This document shows positions 46,095 to 54,817 of a stretch of 54,817 nt of DNA, piece after piece. This DNA comes from Hyphomicrobiales bacterium. Its GTDB lineage: Bacteria > Pseudomonadota > Alphaproteobacteria > Rhizobiales > Aestuariivirgaceae. Position numbers and translations under genes: made by a program. The stretch covers positions 1 through 54,817 of the forward strand of contig JALXCV010000089.1 of assembly GCA_026990765.1 (NCBI GenBank), given 5' to 3'. Positions within the stretch are counted from its first letter, which is position 1. Each line of letters starts with the position of its first letter. The notes under the pieces were generated by a model that was not told the DNA's origin, searched no databases, and worked only from the letters and a program-made list of their open reading frames with translations.

Positions 46095-47366
46095 ATGTCG
46101 GCGGTTTTGATTATAGCAGCCCTGCTGGCGCTGTTACTGTTAAGGGTTCCCGTCGCATTTGCCATGGGGGCGCTCGGGGTGTTCTTGCTGTGGTATTTCC
46201 CGCTGCCGCTGAATGCGGTGCCACAGCGGCTGTATGGCACCATGGATTCATTTGAACTGCTGGCGGTTCCAATGTTTCTGTTAATGTCGAATGTGTTGTT
46301 AAAGGCCAATGTCGGGCGTGACCTGTTTGCGGCTGTTCAAAGCTGGGTCGGGCACTGGCCGGGAGGTCTGGGGGTGGCCACCATCTTGTCATGCGGGCTG
46401 TTTTCGGCTGTTTCAGGTTCTTCTGTGGCAACAGCTGCTACTATTGGTACAGTGGCCATTCCAGAAATGACAAGGCGCGGTTATCAGCGTTCATTTGTTT
46501 TTGGGCTGCTGGCTGCTGGCGGTACTTTGGGGATTTTGATACCGCCATCAATACCATTGATCATATATGGTATCATAACTGAAACCTCGATCCCCACCCT
46601 GTTTCTGGCAGGGGTTGGCCCCGGATTGTTTCTGGCAACAGTCTTTATAATTTATTCAATTGTCTATTCGCGCTTTAACAGTGACCAGATCATGCTGGAG
46701 CGGGCAGACTGGGCAACCCGGAAAAAAGCCTCATTGCTGGCATTGCCAACAGTTGCTCTGGCCTCAGCTATTATCGGGTCGATCTATATGGGGATTGCCA
46801 CGCCATCAGAAAGTGCCGGTGTCGGGTTTATTCTGGCCATGGTCATTACCATAGCCATGGGCCGGATGAACTGGCAGAAAATCAAGGCGGCAACCTATGA
46901 TGCAATGAAGACCACAACCATGATCTTTCTGATTGTGGCTGGCGCCAAGGTGTTTTCCTATGCAATTACGCTATATCGTATTCCACAGGATATATCAGCA
47001 GCCCTTACCGGCAATATTTCTGATCCTGGACTGTTCATGCTGGCTGTGGGTGCGGTGTTGCTGCTGATCGGTTTCTTCCTTGAATCGCTTTCCATGTTGC
47101 TGATCATGGTTCCGGTGCTGTTTCCCGCCCTTTCGTCAATGAATATTGATCCGGTATGGTTTGGAATTTTCTTTGTGGTGCTTATCGAAACGGCACTGAT
47201 TACCCCACCGGTCGGGCTCAATCTGTTTATTATTCAGGCCGTGGGCAAGGCCCGGCTGGAAGAGGTTGCAAGAGGTGCATGGCCGTTTGCGGTGATAATG
47301 TTGTTAACCGCAGCTTTGCTATGGTTCTGGCAAGGATTGGCATTGTTTATTGCCTATGGTCTTTGA
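46095..47366 (+). CDS. dctM: TRAP transporter large permease DctM
   Basis: The 423-residue protein has about twelve membrane segments and the DctM signature: FSAVSGSSVATAATIGTVAIPEM, GGTLGILIPPSIPLIIYG, ATPSESAGVGFILA and ALITPPVGLNLFIIQ. It moves the substrate with Na+ or H+. ATG 46095 lies 12 bases after GGAGG; an ATG at 46083 touches that site and is unlikely. A possible terminator follows. Confidence 0.93.
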   Translation: MSAVLIIAALLALLLLRVPVAFAMGALGVFLLWYFPLPLNAVPQRLYGTMDSFELLAVPMFLLMSNVLLKANVGRDLFAAVQSWVGHWPGGLGVATILSCGLFSAVSGSSVATAATIGTVAIPEMTRRGYQRSFVFGLLAAGGTLGILIPPSIPLIIYGIITETSIPTLFLAGVGPGLFLATVFIIYSIVYSRFNSDQIMLERADWATRKKASLLALPTVALASAIIGSIYMGIATPSESAGVGFILAMVITIAMGRMNWQKIKAATYDAMKTTTMIFLIVAGAKVFSYAITLYRIPQDISAALTGNISDPGLFMLAVGAVLLLIGFFLESLSMLLIMVPVLFPALSSMNIDPVWFGIFFVVLIETALITPPVGLNLFIIQAVGKARLEEVARGAWPFAVIMLLTAALLWFWQGLALFIAYGL

Positions 47367-47369
47367 TTT

Positions 47370-47388
47370 GCTGGTTGAATTAACCGGC
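47370..47388 (+). terminator. Possible terminator after dctM
   Basis: GCTGGTT and AACCGGC pair (one G-U) around GAATT to form a 7-bp stem, followed by TATTTAATT rather than a pure T-run. It lies just past the dctM stop, where a terminator is expected. Confidence 0.4.
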
Positions 47389-47507
47389 TATTTAATTGCT
47401 AAATTATCTGGGCATTCGTTTATAATTTGCATTTCCTGAAAGATATGCAGGTGAGCGGTGTTGTTTTTAATAACCGGTAGTAGTAAGTGTAAATATATAA
47501 ATCGGAC

Positions 47508-47535
47508 TTGATGATAAATGTGCAATCAGTATATT
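47508..47535 (+). promoter_or_regulatory. Promoter-like pair upstream of the LysR-HTH gene
   Basis: TTGATG at 47508-47513 and TATATT at 47530-47535 are spaced by 16 bases, close to a vegetative promoter, about 55 bases before the GTG start at 47590. Weak evidence, by inspection only. Confidence 0.3.
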
Positions 47536-47589
47536 ATTGCTGTTCCATGAACAAGAATAATCAAGAGGCCCTTAAGTCAGGGGGGGTGC

Positions 47590-48474
47590 GTGCCCAAGAA
47601 AAGTAATCAGAACCTGTTATTTGAGATGCTGCGGTCATTTACGGCACTGGCCAGAACCGAGAACCTGTCGCAGGCAGTGACTCATATTGACAGTACAAGG
47701 CAAACCATCAGGCGCCATATTGACTATCTGGAAGCCAAAAAAGGTGTCAAGCTGTTTGAGGTGGTTGATCGCAAATACCGGTTGACAGAAGAAGGTGCAC
47801 AATCGCTGTGGGACGCAGAAATGCTGCTGTTGCGCGGTGATGCCTGGCTGAAAGGGGTTACCAAAACCAAAAACGGGCTTGAAGAAATTCGCACTGTTGG
47901 TGATGATGGAAAAATCTATTTTTCCCAGCAGCACCGGCTTGACCGTTTGTGGAAGGATGGAACTGATTTGCTGCAAAAGGGGTTTGAATGCTGGAGCAAA
48001 GCAAAAACCCGGATTGAAACTGCCGAGATGCAGCCTGTACGGAAATACTGGACAATATACCGGTTGCGTCCCAATGGCTGGCAATGTGTGGAAATAGGCG
48101 ATGATTCGGCCTATGCAGTGTGGTTTGGCTGGGAATGGGCCAAAAGCAGTGTTGGCAATATGGTCAAGGATACGCCGTCAGGGCGTGAGCATGCTGAATT
48201 TATTTCCAGCTCATATGAAAAACCCTTGCAGGAAGGCGGGATTCGGCTGGACCATCTTTACCGGGTCGGGCCGCGTAAGCCGGGAGGCGAATTTCAACCT
48301 TTCAGTTTTCAGCGGCTTTTGATGGGTTGCGTGTTTCCCAATGGGGATCCTGCTGTAGCCATTCTGGCCAATCTGACGAATAATATCGATATTCCATGGA
48401 TGGATAAGGATGTCTATCCAGCCATGTCCAAAGAGATTGTTAAAGAATTTGAGGAGCGCATGGATTTAGACTGA
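47590..48474 (+). CDS. Atypical regulator: LysR-type HTH with an unrecognised C-terminal domain
   Basis: The 294-residue protein has an N-terminal winged helix of the LysR kind (MLRSFTALARTENLSQAVTHI, then IDYLEAKKGVKLFEVVDRKYRLTEEG). The rest (about 90-294) does not look like the LysR effector-binding domain; it contains YWTIYRLRPNGWQCVEIGDD and FQPFSFQRLLMG and I cannot assign it. The start is GTG 47590 after a run of G that can serve as ribosome site. It may control the TRAP operon upstream or the unknown gene downstream (inference). Confidence 0.72.
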   Translation: MPKKSNQNLLFEMLRSFTALARTENLSQAVTHIDSTRQTIRRHIDYLEAKKGVKLFEVVDRKYRLTEEGAQSLWDAEMLLLRGDAWLKGVTKTKNGLEEIRTVGDDGKIYFSQQHRLDRLWKDGTDLLQKGFECWSKAKTRIETAEMQPVRKYWTIYRLRPNGWQCVEIGDDSAYAVWFGWEWAKSSVGNMVKDTPSGREHAEFISSSYEKPLQEGGIRLDHLYRVGPRKPGGEFQPFSFQRLLMGCVFPNGDPAVAILANLTNNIDIPWMDKDVYPAMSKEIVKEFEERMDLD

Positions 48475-48559
48475 TTTTACCTGCCCGGTTCCTGGGCATG
48501 ATTTGTTCGTAGCATTGCGTTTTTGCTCCCAAAATACAAACTTCACTCAGGAAAAAGCA

Positions 48560-49309
48560 ATGAATCTATATAATGACTTTTTGTATTCACCAGTAATTAC
48601 CAGCATTATTGACTATGTTGGTGCTCAGGGTATCTCTCTGGAAATAGGATCGGATTTTTCCTTATATGAAGCCCATGTCAAAAGTCAGCCCCGGCGACAT
48701 GCAGTTGGCCCGTTCTTCAGTGCAGATAATGATTATCTTTGTGAAGCAACAGCTTTCTGGATTGTCGGGAGAGACAATAAGGGTGAGCTGGTACATACTC
48801 AGGCCGTGCGTACTCTTGATCTTGAAGGCAAGAACTTTACCCATTTCATGGACAAGCATCTGGTGGATTTTTTCCCTTATGAAATTGATGAGGAAAAAAC
48901 CGGCTATTATCCATCACCGGAATCTGAAAAGATTTGCGGTACGGTCTGCTATCATGGCGAGTTGTGGCTGAGTACCGGTAATGTGCAGTCTTCATTTACC
49001 GGTCTGGTCGCGCTGTTAAGCCGGCTGGCAATGGCGGTGAGTGTGACCAGGTTTCATGCTGATTATTTCTTTGCCTATATCATGTCTCGCAATGCAAATC
49101 GCGGCCTGGCGGCCCGCTGCGGGTTTATGCACACCGATCCCAATTCGGTAGTCTGGTCGGTGCCAGGCGGGGTGCAGGATGCAGAAGCATGGAGTGCATG
49201 GGTGAGCCGCAAGGAGATATTCCACCTCAATATCATGACTTTGAAGGCTCTAAATGCGGTGCGTGATACGCTCAATATGGAAGATCGCGAGCAAAGAAAG
49301 GCTGCATAA
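48560..49309 (+). CDS. Conserved-looking protein of unknown function
   Basis: The 249-residue protein starts at ATG 48560 after AGGAA; the frame extends to 48503. I do not recognise a family. Visible features: a basic-aromatic N-terminal part (KSQPRRHAVGPFFSADN), a central FFPYEIDEEKTGYYPS, and a segment FFAYIMSRNANRGLAARCGF that faintly recalls the end of GNAT acetyltransferases. No signal peptide or membrane segment. It follows the LysR-HTH gene by 85 bases in the same direction and may be its partner. Confidence 0.65.
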   Translation: MNLYNDFLYSPVITSIIDYVGAQGISLEIGSDFSLYEAHVKSQPRRHAVGPFFSADNDYLCEATAFWIVGRDNKGELVHTQAVRTLDLEGKNFTHFMDKHLVDFFPYEIDEEKTGYYPSPESEKICGTVCYHGELWLSTGNVQSSFTGLVALLSRLAMAVSVTRFHADYFFAYIMSRNANRGLAARCGFMHTDPNSVVWSVPGGVQDAEAWSAWVSRKEIFHLNIMTLKALNAVRDTLNMEDREQRKAA

Positions 49310-49454
49310 GTTAGGGTCATGTTGCGGGCAATGGTTGCAGGTTTGCTTGTCGGTCAGTTTATTGAGATGCCGGCAAGGCTGGTTTTGGGGAATTTGGTGA
49401 TATCAGGAAGATAGAAGCTTTCAAGCTGCCTTTGCGGACGGTTCGCCAGAATAA

Positions 49455-49952
49455 ATGGTTCTGTTTGAGCCGGAAATGCTCTATAGACTGGATATGGCTT
49501 CAAGATATATTGCATCACCATGGGCAGATGCCCAATCACCTGATAATGAAGATATTGGCAAACTGGCAGAAGTTGCCTATCGCTCCCTGCCGCCGGAATT
49601 TCGTGCCATGTGTGGTAATCTGGTGTTGCGGGTGGAGGAGCTTGCCGATCCTGAACTGATCAGTGAACTTGGCGGGTCATCACAATTTGACCTGCTTGGT
49701 CTGTTCCAGCAGGGTGATGAGATGGCCGGTTTGCCGGTTGATGATGAAGACAGTGCAAATGTGGTGGTGCTGTATCGCCGGGCAATTCTTGACTACTGGG
49801 CTGAAACCAGAGAAACGCTCGGGTCAATTGTCACCTATGTTCTGGTGCAGGAAATTGGCCGCCAGTTCGGGATGAGCGAAGATGATCTTGATCTGGTAAC
49901 CAGCCAGACCGAAGATGAGGCGCGCCGTGAGGTCGGGGCTTTTGTACAATGA
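49455..49952 (+). CDS. Zincin-like metallopeptidase-family protein lacking the metal histidines
   Basis: The 165-residue protein matches a small zincin-like metallopeptidase family (possessing LPPEFRAMCGNLVLRVEEL, FDLLGLFQQG, VVLYRRAILDYWAE). Where the family has HEIGHH, this protein has QEIGRQ (residues 132-137), so the two zinc His are Gln and Arg while Glu is kept. It should not bind zinc in the usual way and is probably a non-catalytic relative. ATG 49455 is used; an ATG seven codons later is possible. Its stop overlaps the start of the small membrane protein. Confidence 0.78.
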   Translation: MVLFEPEMLYRLDMASRYIASPWADAQSPDNEDIGKLAEVAYRSLPPEFRAMCGNLVLRVEELADPELISELGGSSQFDLLGLFQQGDEMAGLPVDDEDSANVVVLYRRAILDYWAETRETLGSIVTYVLVQEIGRQFGMSEDDLDLVTSQTEDEARREVGAFVQ

Positions 49953-50176
49953 ACAAGTCAACAGAACAAAGATACAGGGAACGGGCCAAGCAGGCCAAAC
50001 GCGAGTTGAAAAGCGTCTTGCAACAGTCAGAAAAACTGACTGGTACGGATTATACTGGCGAGCCTGAGGATGGTGACAGGATTGATGTGCTGGGCAAACG
50101 TATTGGCCGCTCTATCGGCTATATAATAGCCATGTTGCTGTTGTACCATCTGGCCACCACCTATATCTGGAAATAA
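49949..50176 (+). CDS. Small membrane protein of unknown function
   Basis: The 75-residue product has a charged N-terminal half rich in Lys, Arg, Glu and Gln (QRYRERAKQAKRELKS) and one C-terminal membrane segment (IGYIIAMLLLYHLATTYIW). Its ATG overlaps the stop of the zincin-like gene (ATGA), which supports it as a real, translationally coupled gene. The stop abuts the stop of the convergent AhpD-like gene. Confidence 0.6.
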   Translation: MNKSTEQRYRERAKQAKRELKSVLQQSEKLTGTDYTGEPEDGDRIDVLGKRIGRSIGYIIAMLLLYHLATTYIWK

Positions 50177-50785
50177 TTATTCTTGCATGGTCTGGCTGCT
50201 GTCTGCCGGTGTTCTTGCCATTGAGTGATATTCATCATTGGGGCGCATGTCGACAGCGGTTGAAACCCGGTTGGTCATATTGAAAAACCCGGTTATTGCT
50301 GCAATGTCCCAGATATCACGATCACTGAAGCCGGCATCGCGCAAGGCCTGCCGGTCGCTTTCTTCAATTGATGCGGGATCTTTGGTCAAAACAGTAGCAA
50401 ATTCCAGCATGGCCCGGTGACGTGAAGACAGATCGGCGCTGCGATAATTCATGACTATTTCTTCCCCAAGTATTGGGTCACCTGACAATTGGCGAATGGC
50501 AGCACCGTGAGCTGTGAGGCAATAAAAACAGTGATTTACCGATGATGCAGCTACCGCAATCATTTCGCGTTCCAGCTTTGACAAGCCCGACGGGCCAAGC
50601 ATCAGATCATTATACATGTCGCTGAAAGCCTGAAACTTGACCGGATTGAAGCTGTAGGCCTTGAGCACATTGGGTATCAGTCCAAGCTTGTCTTTGCATA
50701 GTTCCAGATACTCTAGCTGGGCCTTTGTCAATGGTTGTTCCTGCTCAAGATCAAGGGCGATTGCCCGGTTTTTTATGTCTGTCAT
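50177..50785 (-). CDS. AhpD-like peroxidase-related protein
   Basis: The 202-residue protein has the AhpD core EREMIAVAASSVNHCFYCLTAHG with Cys86, Cys89 and His93, and the longer N-terminal extension of the uncharacterised peroxidase-related subfamily. The region RDIWDIAAITGFFNMTNR is also typical. It is likely a cytoplasmic thiol-dependent antioxidant enzyme. It is divergent from the glutamate dehydrogenase gene. It is distinct from the shorter CMD-like protein at the left end of the window. Confidence 0.86.
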   Translation of the reverse strand: MTDIKNRAIALDLEQEQPLTKAQLEYLELCKDKLGLIPNVLKAYSFNPVKFQAFSDMYNDLMLGPSGLSKLEREMIAVAASSVNHCFYCLTAHGAAIRQLSGDPILGEEIVMNYRSADLSSRHRAMLEFATVLTKDPASIEESDRQALRDAGFSDRDIWDIAAITGFFNMTNRVSTAVDMRPNDEYHSMARTPADSSQTMQE

Positions 50786-51005
50786 CTAAATACCTGCCGA
50801 TTGATAAAATCTTTGTCAAATGTCCAATTTCGCTATGGAATGATCGCTACTTTCGTCGTATGTAGGATTGTCGCACCCTTTTCAGTGTCTGTCAGGGACA
50901 TGGACATTTTGAACATAAACCAAATCCTATCCATCACACAAGTCAGGCACCTTTGCGCATCCTCACCCAACCTTTCAGCAAAACTTTCATGATCAGGACA
51001 ATCCA

Positions 51006-54000
51006 ATGTCTGCTCAGACCCCCAGTAAAACCCGTTTGAATTCAATCTCCAGGCTCCTTGATGAAAAAGGAGCCGAGCAGAACTGTCAGCTTTTGGCGAC
51101 ACATTTATGGTCAATTGTGGCAGATGAAGATATTGCAGTTTTCAGTGATGCTGAAATTGTGGATATGACGATGCAGCTTTTTGAGCATTTCAAATTCCGC
51201 AAGCCAGGGCGCGCCTCGGTGAAAATATGTAACCGGGAAAGCGATAATGATGATGCAGCCAATATTACCATAATATCGGTTGTCAATGACAATATGCCTT
51301 TCCTGATTGATTCAACCATCAATCTGCTGACCGAACTGGGCCACACGGTTTCACTGGTGGCGCATCCGCTGATCAGCGTTGAGCGCGATATAAAGGGCAA
51401 GCTTTTGAAAGTTGCGGCGGATGCAACAGCTTCGGGGAACTTAACTGGAGAAAGTCTGTCATATTTTCACATTGAAGAGCTGAGCGACCAGAATGCGCGT
51501 GATGTGCTGGTTGATGAAATTGAACGGACCTTGCGCGATGTTCGTGCCAGTGTGCTTGACTGGCAGGCAATGCGGCAGCGGATCAAGCAGGCGATTAGTG
51601 ATTACCAGCGCAACCCTCCCCCGGTTCCGGTTGAAGAACTGACCGAATCCATGGATTTTCTGCAATGGCTGCTGGATGATCATCTGACCATTCTGGGTAT
51701 TCGTGAATATGCCTTTACCGGCGGGGCTGAAAATGGATCACTTTCAGTTATTGAAGATACCGGTCTTGGGGTGTTGCGCAATCGTGAATTGAAGGTGTTG
51801 ACCAGACATGCAACCAGTGAGGCGATTACTCCTGAAATCAGGAATTATCTGCGCCAGCCTGCGGCCCTGATTATCAACAAGTCAGATTCAACCAGCCGGG
51901 TGCACCGGCGCATATTGATGGATTATATTGGCATCAAGCAATTTGACAATGAGGGTGAGTTGACAGGCGAAATTCGTGTGGTCGGATTGTTTACCTCAAC
52001 TGTCTATACGCGTGCAGCAAGAAAAATCCCGTTATTGAGGCGTAAAATCAACTCGGTTCTGAATAAATCCGGGTTCGACCTGCATAGCCATTCCGGCAAG
52101 GCCCTGCTGAATATTCTGGAAACTTTCCCCCGTGATGAACTGTTTCAGATTGAAGTTGATGAATTGCACGCAATGGCGCAGGGCATATTGCGGCTGGAAG
52201 AGCGGCCCCGAACCAGACTGTTTGTCCGCCATGACCGGTTTGACCGGTTTGTTTCAGCCTATGTGTTTATTCCGCGTGAAAGATTCAATTCTGAAATCCG
52301 CTCAAAAGTCGGGGATTTGCTGGCCAGCAGTTTTGAAGGAAAGGTTACCAGATTTTCACCGTTTTTCAGTGAAGGCCGGATGGTAAGGGTGCATTTTATC
52401 ATCTCGCGCAACAAGGGTCAGGCTCCTGATGTCAGTATGGACAAGCTTGAAGCTGATATATCAGATGTTGTGCGCACCTGGGATGACCGGCTGGGTGAAA
52501 CCATTGGCAAGAATTTTGGCAGGCGTGAAGCTGCCAGATTGCTGAAGAAATATGCCGGGGCTTTTTCAGCTGGCTATGAAGAAGCTTTTTCACCGCAGGC
52601 ATCGCTCTATGACATAGCTGAAATTGAAGAATTGCAGCATGGCGATGATATGGGTGTGCATTTCTTTGATATACAAAAAGAACCGGCAGAAAATTGTCGT
52701 CTCAAGCTTTATCATTTCGATGAGGCCTTGCCGCTTTCTGCCCGCCTGCCGATTTTGGAGAATATGGGCCTAAAGGCAATTGAGGAAAACTCCTTTACCG
52801 CCTCACCAATTGTCGGGGATGGTCCGCGAACGGTTTTCATCCATGAAGTAATTTTGCGATCTGCAGATGGTAGCGATATGGATATGAGGCAAAGTGCCGG
52901 ACTGCTGGAAGAATGTTTTCTGGCTGTGTGGCAGGGCCGGGCGGAAAATGACCGGTTTAACGGGTTGGTGCTGAAAGCTGACATGAACTGGCGTGATGCG
53001 GCACTGATGCGGGCCTGTGGCAAATATCTGCGCCAGCTGGGCATTGCCTATTCATCTGACTATATGGCTGATGCCCTGGTGGCCAATCCGCAGATTACCA
53101 AGGTTCTGGTGCAACTGTTTTATCAGCGGTTTGATATTGGTCTAAAGGGCAAGAATGGCAAACCCCTGTCCAAGGCCAAAAGGCGGCCAATGGTGACAAA
53201 AATGGCGCGCAAGATTTCTGAATTATTGCAGGATGTTCCAGGCATTGATGAAGACCTGATTGTCCGGCGCTATCTCAATCTTGTCAGGTCAATCAACCGG
53301 ACCAATTTCTTCATGTGTGATGGTGATTGCAATTTCAGCGATATTATCTCATTCAAGATTGAATCATCCGACGTTGAAGAAATGCCGGAACCTAGGCCAT
53401 TTGCTGAAATCTTTGTCTATGCGCCTGATTTTGAAGGTGTGCATCTGCGCGGTGGGCCGATTGCCCGCGGTGGTATTCGCTGGTCGGACCGGCCAGAAGA
53501 TTTTCGCACTGAGGTTCTGGGGCTGGCCAAGGCGCAAAATGTCAAAAATGCGGTGATTGTGCCAGTTGGTTCCAAGGGCGGATTTGTGCCAAAATTCCTG
53601 CCTGTTGGCGGCACGCGTGATGAGATTTATGCTGAAGGCAAGCGGGTCTACAAACGCTATATAAACTCCCTGATCGAACTGACTGACAATCTGGAAGGTG
53701 AAAAGGTCATCCCGCCAAAAAATGTTGTGCGCAATGATGATGATGACCCATATCTGGTGGTTGCTGCTGACAAGGGAACGGCAAGTTTTTCTGATACTGC
53801 CAACAGGATTTCACAGGAACATGGTTTCTGGCTGGATGATGCTTTTGCCTCTGGCGGGTCAGCCGGTTATGACCACAAGAAGATGGGAATAACTGCCCGG
53901 GGTGGCTGGGAAGCAGTCAAGCGGCATTTCCGGGAAATGAATATTGATACCCAAAGTGAGCCGATAACAGTTATCGGAATTGGTGATATGTCGGGTGATG

Positions 54001-54817
54001 TGTTTGGTAATGGCATGTTATTGTCTGAAAAAATCGAACTGATTGCAGCTTTTGATCATCGTGATATTTTTATTGATCCAAAACCTGATCATGCCAAGAG
54101 CTTAAAAGAACGCCAGCGTCTATATGATTTGCCACGTTCCAGCTGGAAGGATTTTGACAGCAAGCTGATTTCCAAGGGCGGCGGGGTGTTCTCGCGAACG
54201 CTGAAAGCTATTCCGCTTAGCGCCCAGATGCGCAAGACCTTTGGTCTTTCCGGCAAGACTGCAACTCCCAACCAGCTTATACAGGCCATATTGAAGGCTA
54301 GGGCTGATCTGTTATGGTTTGGCGGTATTGGCACCTATATACGCGCCAGCAGTGAAACCAATGCTGATGCAGGGGACCGGGCCAATGACCAGATAAGGAT
54401 TACTGCGGCCGATCTGAAGGTTAAAGTAGTGGCAGAAGGGGCAAATCTTGGCATCACCCAAAGAGCCAGAATTGAATTTGCTCTTAATGGCGGCAGGATC
54501 AATACTGATGCCATAGACAATTCAGCCGGGGTTAATTCATCTGATGTTGAAGTGAATTTCAAGATCGGGCTTGGGGCGGCTGAAAAGGCCGGCAAGCTGA
54601 AACGTGAACAGCGCAACAAATTACTGGCTTCAATGACCGGTGATGTGGCCAAAATCGTTCTGCGCAACAATTATCTGCAAACCTTGTGCTTGTCCATTTG
54701 CCAGATGCGCGGGGCCTCGGAATTTGGTTATACCAAGCGCCTGATGCAGTCGATGGAGGCTGATGGACTGCTCAACCGGCAACTGGAATATCTGCCGGAT
54801 GGAACCGCTCTTGATGA
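51006..54817 (+). CDS. gdhB: NAD-specific glutamate dehydrogenase, large class (3' end cut by window)
   Basis: At least 1270 codons are open from ATG 51006 to the window end; the family is about 1600 residues, so roughly the last fifth is missing. AGGA lies upstream of the ATG. The N-terminal region has ACT-like segments (ITIISVVNDNMPFLIDSTINLL). The catalytic domain shows GGPIARGGIRWSDRPEDFRT near residue 816 and VPVGSKGGF with the catalytic Lys, followed by DKGTASFSDTAN and GDMSGDVFGNGML. It deaminates glutamate to 2-oxoglutarate with NAD and is typical of alphaproteobacteria and some other groups. Usually encoded alone, as here. Confidence 0.94.
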   Translation, partial: MSAQTPSKTRLNSISRLLDEKGAEQNCQLLATHLWSIVADEDIAVFSDAEIVDMTMQLFEHFKFRKPGRASVKICNRESDNDDAANITIISVVNDNMPFLIDSTINLLTELGHTVSLVAHPLISVERDIKGKLLKVAADATASGNLTGESLSYFHIEELSDQNARDVLVDEIERTLRDVRASVLDWQAMRQRIKQAISDYQRNPPPVPVEELTESMDFLQWLLDDHLTILGIREYAFTGGAENGSLSVIEDTGLGVLRNRELKVLTRHATSEAITPEIRNYLRQPAALIINKSDSTSRVHRRILMDYIGIKQFDNEGELTGEIRVVGLFTSTVYTRAARKIPLLRRKINSVLNKSGFDLHSHSGKALLNILETFPRDELFQIEVDELHAMAQGILRLEERPRTRLFVRHDRFDRFVSAYVFIPRERFNSEIRSKVGDLLASSFEGKVTRFSPFFSEGRMVRVHFIISRNKGQAPDVSMDKLEADISDVVRTWDDRLGETIGKNFGRREAARLLKKYAGAFSAGYEEAFSPQASLYDIAEIEELQHGDDMGVHFFDIQKEPAENCRLKLYHFDEALPLSARLPILENMGLKAIEENSFTASPIVGDGPRTVFIHEVILRSADGSDMDMRQSAGLLEECFLAVWQGRAENDRFNGLVLKADMNWRDAALMRACGKYLRQLGIAYSSDYMADALVANPQITKVLVQLFYQRFDIGLKGKNGKPLSKAKRRPMVTKMARKISELLQDVPGIDEDLIVRRYLNLVRSINRTNFFMCDGDCNFSDIISFKIESSDVEEMPEPRPFAEIFVYAPDFEGVHLRGGPIARGGIRWSDRPEDFRTEVLGLAKAQNVKNAVIVPVGSKGGFVPKFLPVGGTRDEIYAEGKRVYKRYINSLIELTDNLEGEKVIPPKNVVRNDDDDPYLVVAADKGTASFSDTANRISQEHGFWLDDAFASGGSAGYDHKKMGITARGGWEAVKRHFREMNIDTQSEPITVIGIGDMSGDVFGNGMLLSEKIELIAAFDHRDIFIDPKPDHAKSLKERQRLYDLPRSSWKDFDSKLISKGGGVFSRTLKAIPLSAQMRKTFGLSGKTATPNQLIQAILKARADLLWFGGIGTYIRASSETNADAGDRANDQIRITAADLKVKVVAEGANLGITQRARIEFALNGGRINTDAIDNSAGVNSSDVEVNFKIGLGAAEKAGKLKREQRNKLLASMTGDVAKIVLRNNYLQTLCLSICQMRGASEFGYTKRLMQSMEADGLLNRQLEYLPDGTALD

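Noticed and set aside
1-54817. tRNA or rRNA genes, CRISPR arrays, insertion sequences, prophage or attachment sites
   Set aside because: No cloverleaf-like segment, regular repeat-spacer series, transposase or phage protein was found on either strand by inspection.

Overview
The window looks like chromosomal DNA of an alphaproteobacterium. This rests on the 180-kDa-class NAD-specific glutamate dehydrogenase at the right edge, the TRAP transporter set, ribose-type sugar ABC genes joined to SMP-30/strictosidine-synthase-like propellers, and the style of the glycan proteins. That placement is inference from gene content; there is no rRNA or other marker. I saw no tRNA, rRNA, CRISPR array, insertion sequence or phage gene.

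Layout. (1) 59-2937, + strand: an AhpD/CMD-like protein, a quinone oxidoreductase, a glutathione S-transferase-like protein and a membrane-anchored HELTH metallopeptidase. (2) 2973-9811, - strand: a five-gene sugar ABC operon (permease, binding protein, a permease fused to a beta-propeller, a second propeller, a double ATPase). (3) 10424-12124: a metallo-beta-lactamase-fold hydrolase and a histone-deacetylase-like protein that has lost key active-site residues. (4) 12356-17580, + strand: polysaccharide export genes (KpsM/KpsT/KpsE type) and two tandem glycosyltransferases; the second seems to start at a rare ATT codon. (5) 17548-44100, - strand: a very large glycan gene cluster. It holds GDP-mannose to GDP-fucose genes (manC, gmd, fcl), all four dTDP-rhamnose genes, a CMP-sugar synthetase with two dehydrogenases, several glycosyltransferases, six methyltransferase domains or genes, sulfotransferase-like domains, and several unusual fusions (one protein of 1420 residues, one MBL-glycosyltransferase, one sulfotransferase-methyltransferase, two with long coiled coils). 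One methyltransferase copy carries an in-frame amber codon. (6) 44526-47366, + strand: a DctP-DctQ-DctM TRAP transporter. (7) 47590-50785: an atypical LysR-HTH regulator, an unknown protein, a zincin-family protein without its metal histidines, a small membrane protein and a second AhpD-like protein. (8) 51006 to the end: NAD-glutamate dehydrogenase, cut by the window edge.

How regions 4 and 5 fit together. The ABC exporter and the absence of Wzx, Wzy or an initiating phosphoglycosyltransferase point to an ABC-dependent surface polysaccharide (capsule or O-chain). It is likely to contain fucose, rhamnose and perhaps a CMP-activated acidic sugar, and to be methylated and possibly sulfated. No KpsC, KpsS or outer-membrane KpsD is present in the window. 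The most interesting hypothesis is that the two adjacent coiled-coil proteins (39117-42487) act as scaffold or chain-length ruler, by analogy with WbdD of E. coli O9a. This is inference and untested.
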